Source of the DNA: Acidobacteriaceae bacterium
GTDB taxonomy: Bacteria; Acidobacteriota; Terriglobia; Terriglobales; Acidobacteriaceae
NCBI GenBank assembly: GCA_025356095.1
Contig: JANXUR010000070.1
Span: forward strand, 1-52,826
Length of the DNA stretch: 52,826 nucleotides
Reading direction: 5' to 3'
The first letter of the stretch is position 1, and the number at the start of each line of letters is the position of its first letter. Below, piece after piece: positions 50,259-52,826 of the stretch. The notes beneath the pieces were generated by a model that was not told the origin of the DNA, did not search any database, and was given only the letters and a program-made list of their open reading frames with translations. A program made the position numbers and the translations under genes.

Positions 50259-50297
50259 CACCCACACCCACACCTACACCCACACCTACACCCACTC
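50259..50297. repeat. 6-bp CACCCA-type satellite across the glgB stop
   Basis: About six units of CACCCA/CACCTA run from 50259 to 50297. The minus-strand stop codon of glgB (50286-50288) is made from one CTA of the repeat, and a second in-frame CTA lies at 50274-50276. Confidence 0.85.
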
Positions 50298-52313
50298 GGA
50301 GGTGTTGGGGCTGGATGCAGCATCCGATACTGCTTGCGGTTGCCACCGCATAAACACTGCGCTGAGCGGCGGTAGGGTCAACACCAGTGAATAGGGGCGC
50401 CCGTGGTGCTCGACTGCCTCGGCTTCGAGGCCGCCGAAGTTACCCATGCCACTGCCGCCGTAGTCTTTGGCGTCGCTGTTCAGCAGTTCCTTCCAGAAGC
50501 CGCCGCGGGGTACTCCGATGCGGTAGCCCGACCTTGGCACGGGAGTGAAGTTCAGTGCAACCAGCACGGCATCGCGCGGGGAGTCACCTGCGGGCGAGCC
50601 AGTGCTTTCGGCCTGCGGGCCCCAGCGCAGCAGAGAGATGATGCTGGCTTCGTTATCGTTACAATCCACCCATTCGAAGCCTTCGGGGCGAACATCCAGC
50701 ACGTGCAGTGCGGGTACCGCGGCGTAGGCGTGGTTCAGGTCGCGCACCCAGCTTTGAATGCCACGGTGCAGCGGAAAATCGAGCAGGTTCCAATCCAGCT
50801 CGCCTTCGTGCGCCCACTCGCGATACTGGCCAATCTCGCCACCCATGAAAACCATCTTCTTGGCGGGCTGGGCAAACATCACGCCGAAAAGGCAGCGCAA
50901 GTTGGCAAAACGTTGCCACTCGTCGCCCGGCATCTTGCCGAGCAGCGATCCCTTGCCGTGCACCACTTCGTCGTGCGAAAGCGGCAGCACAAAGTTTTCG
51001 CTGAATCCGTACAACATGCGGAAGGTGAGCTTGTTGTGATGGAAGCGGCGGTAGATGGGGTTTTGCTCCATGTATTTAAGCGTGTCGTGCATCCATCCCA
51101 TGTCCCACTTCAGGCCAAAGCCGAGTCCTCCTACATACGCCGGGCGCGACACCATCGGCCATGCAGTGGATTCTTCCGCGATGGTTTGCGTGTCGGGAAA
51201 CGACTCATAGATGGAAGCATTTAACTGGCGCAGAAAATCAATCGCCTCGATGTTTTCGCGCCCGCCGTAACGGTTGGGAATCCACTCGCCAGCTTTCCGC
51301 GAATAGTCGAGGTAGAGCATGGAAGCGACCGCATCCACGCGCAGGCCGTCGGCGTGGTATTTGTCGAGCCAGAAGATGCCGCTGCTCACCAGAAAGCTGC
51401 GTACCTCATTGCGGCCGTAATTGAAGATGCAGGTCTTCCAATCGGGATGGAATCCCAGCCGCGGATCCTCATGCTCGTACAGCGCGGTGCCGTCAAAGTA
51501 GGTTAAGCCGTGGCCGTCATTCGGAAAGTGCGAAGGCACCCAATCGAGCAGTACGCCGATGCCTGCTTGATGCAACTGATCCACCAGATACATGAAGTCC
51601 TGAGGGGTGCCGTAGCGGATACTGGGCGCGAAATACCCTGTAGTCTGGTAGCCCCACGATGCGTAGTAGGGATGCTCCATCACTGGCATCAGCTCGACAT
51701 GCGTGTAGTACATCTTGCTGAGGTACTCGCACAGCGGCGCGGCGATTTCGCGGTAGGAGAGCAGGTGTTTGGGATCCTCTTTGCGGTGCATCCACGAGCC
51801 CACGTGCATCTCGTAGATGCTCATGGGAGCGTCGAGGGCGTTGTGCTGTTTGCGCTCGGCCATCCACTTGGCATCCTGCCATTTGTAGTCAAGTTCACAC
51901 ACCCGTGACGCGGTGTGTGGAGGATGCTCACAGGTGAATCCGTAGGGGTCGGCCTTCTCCGTCTTGAAGCCGCCGTTGTGCGAAACGATTAGGTACTTGT
52001 AGCGCATGCCTGTGGTTACGCCGGGAATAAAGCACTCCCAAATGCCGGATAAGCCGCGGGCATGAAGATAGTGTGCCGCCGGGGCCCAGTCGTTGAAGTC
52101 GCCGATGACGGACACTTCCCGGGCATTGGGAGCCCACACGCTGAAGTAGCAGCCGGGCTCGCCCTCCACTTCGCCCAGGTGGGCGCCCATTTTTTCGTAC
52201 ATGCGGCTGTGCGTGCCCTCGTTGAACAGGTGGAAGTCCTGCTCCATCAGCAGGGAGGTGTCGTGGCGGGCGGGGCCAACGGCTTGGGGCGCGGCGGTGC
52301 TTTCGTTCGGCAT
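50286..52313 (-). CDS. glgB: 1,4-alpha-glucan branching enzyme
   Basis: Protein of 675 residues from the ATG at 52313 (GAGGAC about 9 nt upstream). The N-terminal CBM48-like domain (SVWAPNAREVSVIGDFNDW) is followed by the GH13 barrel: VELMPVMEHPYYASWGYQ, DGLRVDAVASMLYLDYSR with the nucleophile Asp, TIAEESTAWP with the acid/base Glu, and VLPLSHDEVVHGKGSL with the third Asp. The C-terminal all-beta domain ends in a Ser/Asn/Pro tail encoded by satellite DNA. It makes alpha-1,6 branches in glycogen. No other glg gene is adjacent; it is alone on this strand. Confidence 0.93.
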   Translation of the reverse strand: MPNESTAAPQAVGPARHDTSLLMEQDFHLFNEGTHSRMYEKMGAHLGEVEGEPGCYFSVWAPNAREVSVIGDFNDWAPAAHYLHARGLSGIWECFIPGVTTGMRYKYLIVSHNGGFKTEKADPYGFTCEHPPHTASRVCELDYKWQDAKWMAERKQHNALDAPMSIYEMHVGSWMHRKEDPKHLLSYREIAAPLCEYLSKMYYTHVELMPVMEHPYYASWGYQTTGYFAPSIRYGTPQDFMYLVDQLHQAGIGVLLDWVPSHFPNDGHGLTYFDGTALYEHEDPRLGFHPDWKTCIFNYGRNEVRSFLVSSGIFWLDKYHADGLRVDAVASMLYLDYSRKAGEWIPNRYGGRENIEAIDFLRQLNASIYESFPDTQTIAEESTAWPMVSRPAYVGGLGFGLKWDMGWMHDTLKYMEQNPIYRRFHHNKLTFRMLYGFSENFVLPLSHDEVVHGKGSLLGKMPGDEWQRFANLRCLFGVMFAQPAKKMVFMGGEIGQYREWAHEGELDWNLLDFPLHRGIQSWVRDLNHAYAAVPALHVLDVRPEGFEWVDCNDNEASIISLLRWGPQAESTGSPAGDSPRDAVLVALNFTPVPRSGYRIGVPRGGFWKELLNSDAKDYGGSGMGNFGGLEAEAVEHHGRPYSLVLTLPPLSAVFMRWQPQAVSDAASSPNTSEWV

Positions 52314-52429
52314 GGGGCTTGTCCTCGATTGCAACCCTAATGTATCACCGGATGACTGGCGCGTCGCTGTCGGCGTTACAGCCTTGCCCGAAATTGTCGA
52401 CCGGGATGAACCGGAGTAGACTTTTCGTC

Positions 52430-52672
52430 ATGGCATTGCCGGAAGGTAAGACACGACAGCAGATCACTTCGTGCATTTTCGCGCTTGGCGTGATATCGGC
52501 ATTGTTCTTGTACGACGCTGCTGTGTGGTCTGCACGGGCGGACAACGCCATTCAAGGCGGCAAGAGTGTCTGGCTCGACATATTTATGGCAGTTGCATTC
52601 TGGCTGGCTGCGGCCCTAAGCCTGTGGCGCATGCGGTCAACGCTGAAGCGCCTCGTCTCGCCAGAAGACTAG
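52430..52672 (+). CDS. small two-helix membrane protein, first of a tandem pair
   Basis: Protein of 80 residues starting MALPEGKTRQQITS, chosen because the following gene starts with the matching M-K-W-P-E-G-K-T-R. Two hydrophobic segments (SCIFALGVISALFLYDAAVW and IFMAVAFWLAAALSLW) flank a polar loop with ARADNAIQGGKSVWLD, and the basic tail has RSTLKRL. GGAGTAG lies 13 nt upstream. Upstream in-frame ATG (52406) would add eight residues. Function unknown; the family is not one I can name. Confidence 0.65.
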   Translation: MALPEGKTRQQITSCIFALGVISALFLYDAAVWSARADNAIQGGKSVWLDIFMAVAFWLAAALSLWRMRSTLKRLVSPED

Positions 52673-52713
52673 CGCTGCGTCAGGGCGACGACGAGTTGGA
52701 GTAGCATGACGGT

Positions 52714-52826
52714 ATGAAGTGGCCTGAAGGAAAGACGCGCAAGCAGCAGATGAGAACGATAATGGCGTACGTCTTCTGCGCGATGCTTAACGCATTTGTG
52801 TTCGGCTTTGTGTTCGGCGGGGCTGT
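52714..52826 (+). CDS. paralogue of the preceding membrane protein, cut by the window end
   Basis: The frame reads MKWPEGKTRKQQMRTIM followed by a hydrophobic segment (AYVFCAMLNAFVFGFVFG) and runs off the window. The shared PEGKTRxQQ start and GGAGTAG ribosome binding site 12 nt upstream show that this and the gene at 52430 arose by duplication. The 3' end is outside the window. Confidence 0.7.
   Translation, partial: MKWPEGKTRKQQMRTIMAYVFCAMLNAFVFGFVFGGA

Overview
The window looks like chromosomal DNA of an Acidobacteriota member, probably class Terriglobia. This is inferred from gene content and repeats, not from a database search. The sequence is GC-rich and genes sit on both strands. Pointers are a fused LptF-LptG permease, a bacillithiol-type BshC ligase, a HemQ coproheme decarboxylase, a bactofilin, STAS proteins with the IDSGGLG motif, a secreted GH36 galactosidase, and families of intergenic hairpin repeats. 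No prophage, CRISPR array, rRNA or tRNA was seen. The one stable RNA found is tmRNA (28739-29103, minus strand).

Layout. 1-2628 is the accessory part. It has a tight three-gene unit (DUF3467-like, a BECR/DUF4258-like putative toxin, DUF2283-like), a truncated IS1595-type transposase with a tiny Lys-rich ORF after it, and a gene-free stretch packed with hairpins and direct repeats. 2629-8884 holds a winged-helix regulator, an SDR, an acyl-CoA ligase, a 2-oxoacid dehydrogenase E1 pair and TlyA. 8923-11960 is the conserved dnaX-ybaB-recR operon. 12180-15985 has a STAS protein, a YeiH-type exporter, an alkyltransferase-like protein, HemQ and a secreted LolA-like protein. 15982-21418 is a LysR regulator divergent from a TolC-EmrA-EmrB tripartite efflux operon. 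21610-28642 has a secreted beta-helix protein, a HAD hydrolase, a TrmJ-like methyltransferase, alpha-galactosidase and an MDR oxidoreductase. After tmRNA come a transmembrane Ser/Thr kinase with TPR-like repeats and an unrecognised C-terminally anchored protein.

32813-42183 contains BshC followed at once by an ATP-grasp ligase, a second HAD phosphatase, small conserved proteins, a mazG-GNAT-menC operon, a helical protein plus a DnaJ-type zinc-finger miniprotein, and a secreted protein. 42381-52313 is envelope and carbon storage: bactofilin with a degenerate methyltransferase, another methyltransferase, an ABC exporter with Asp in place of the catalytic Glu, LptFG, an M28 peptidase and GlgB. 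The right edge holds two tandem paralogous small membrane proteins, the second cut by the window end.

A pattern across the window is short tandem duplication (units of about 6-24 bp) at gene ends: the tolC and mazG tails, the stop codons of the 41239-42183 gene and glgB, and several spacers. The least explained items are the unit at 161-1126, the tail-anchored protein at 31717-32439, the BshC/ATP-grasp pair, and the inverted repeat abutting the galactosidase start codon.
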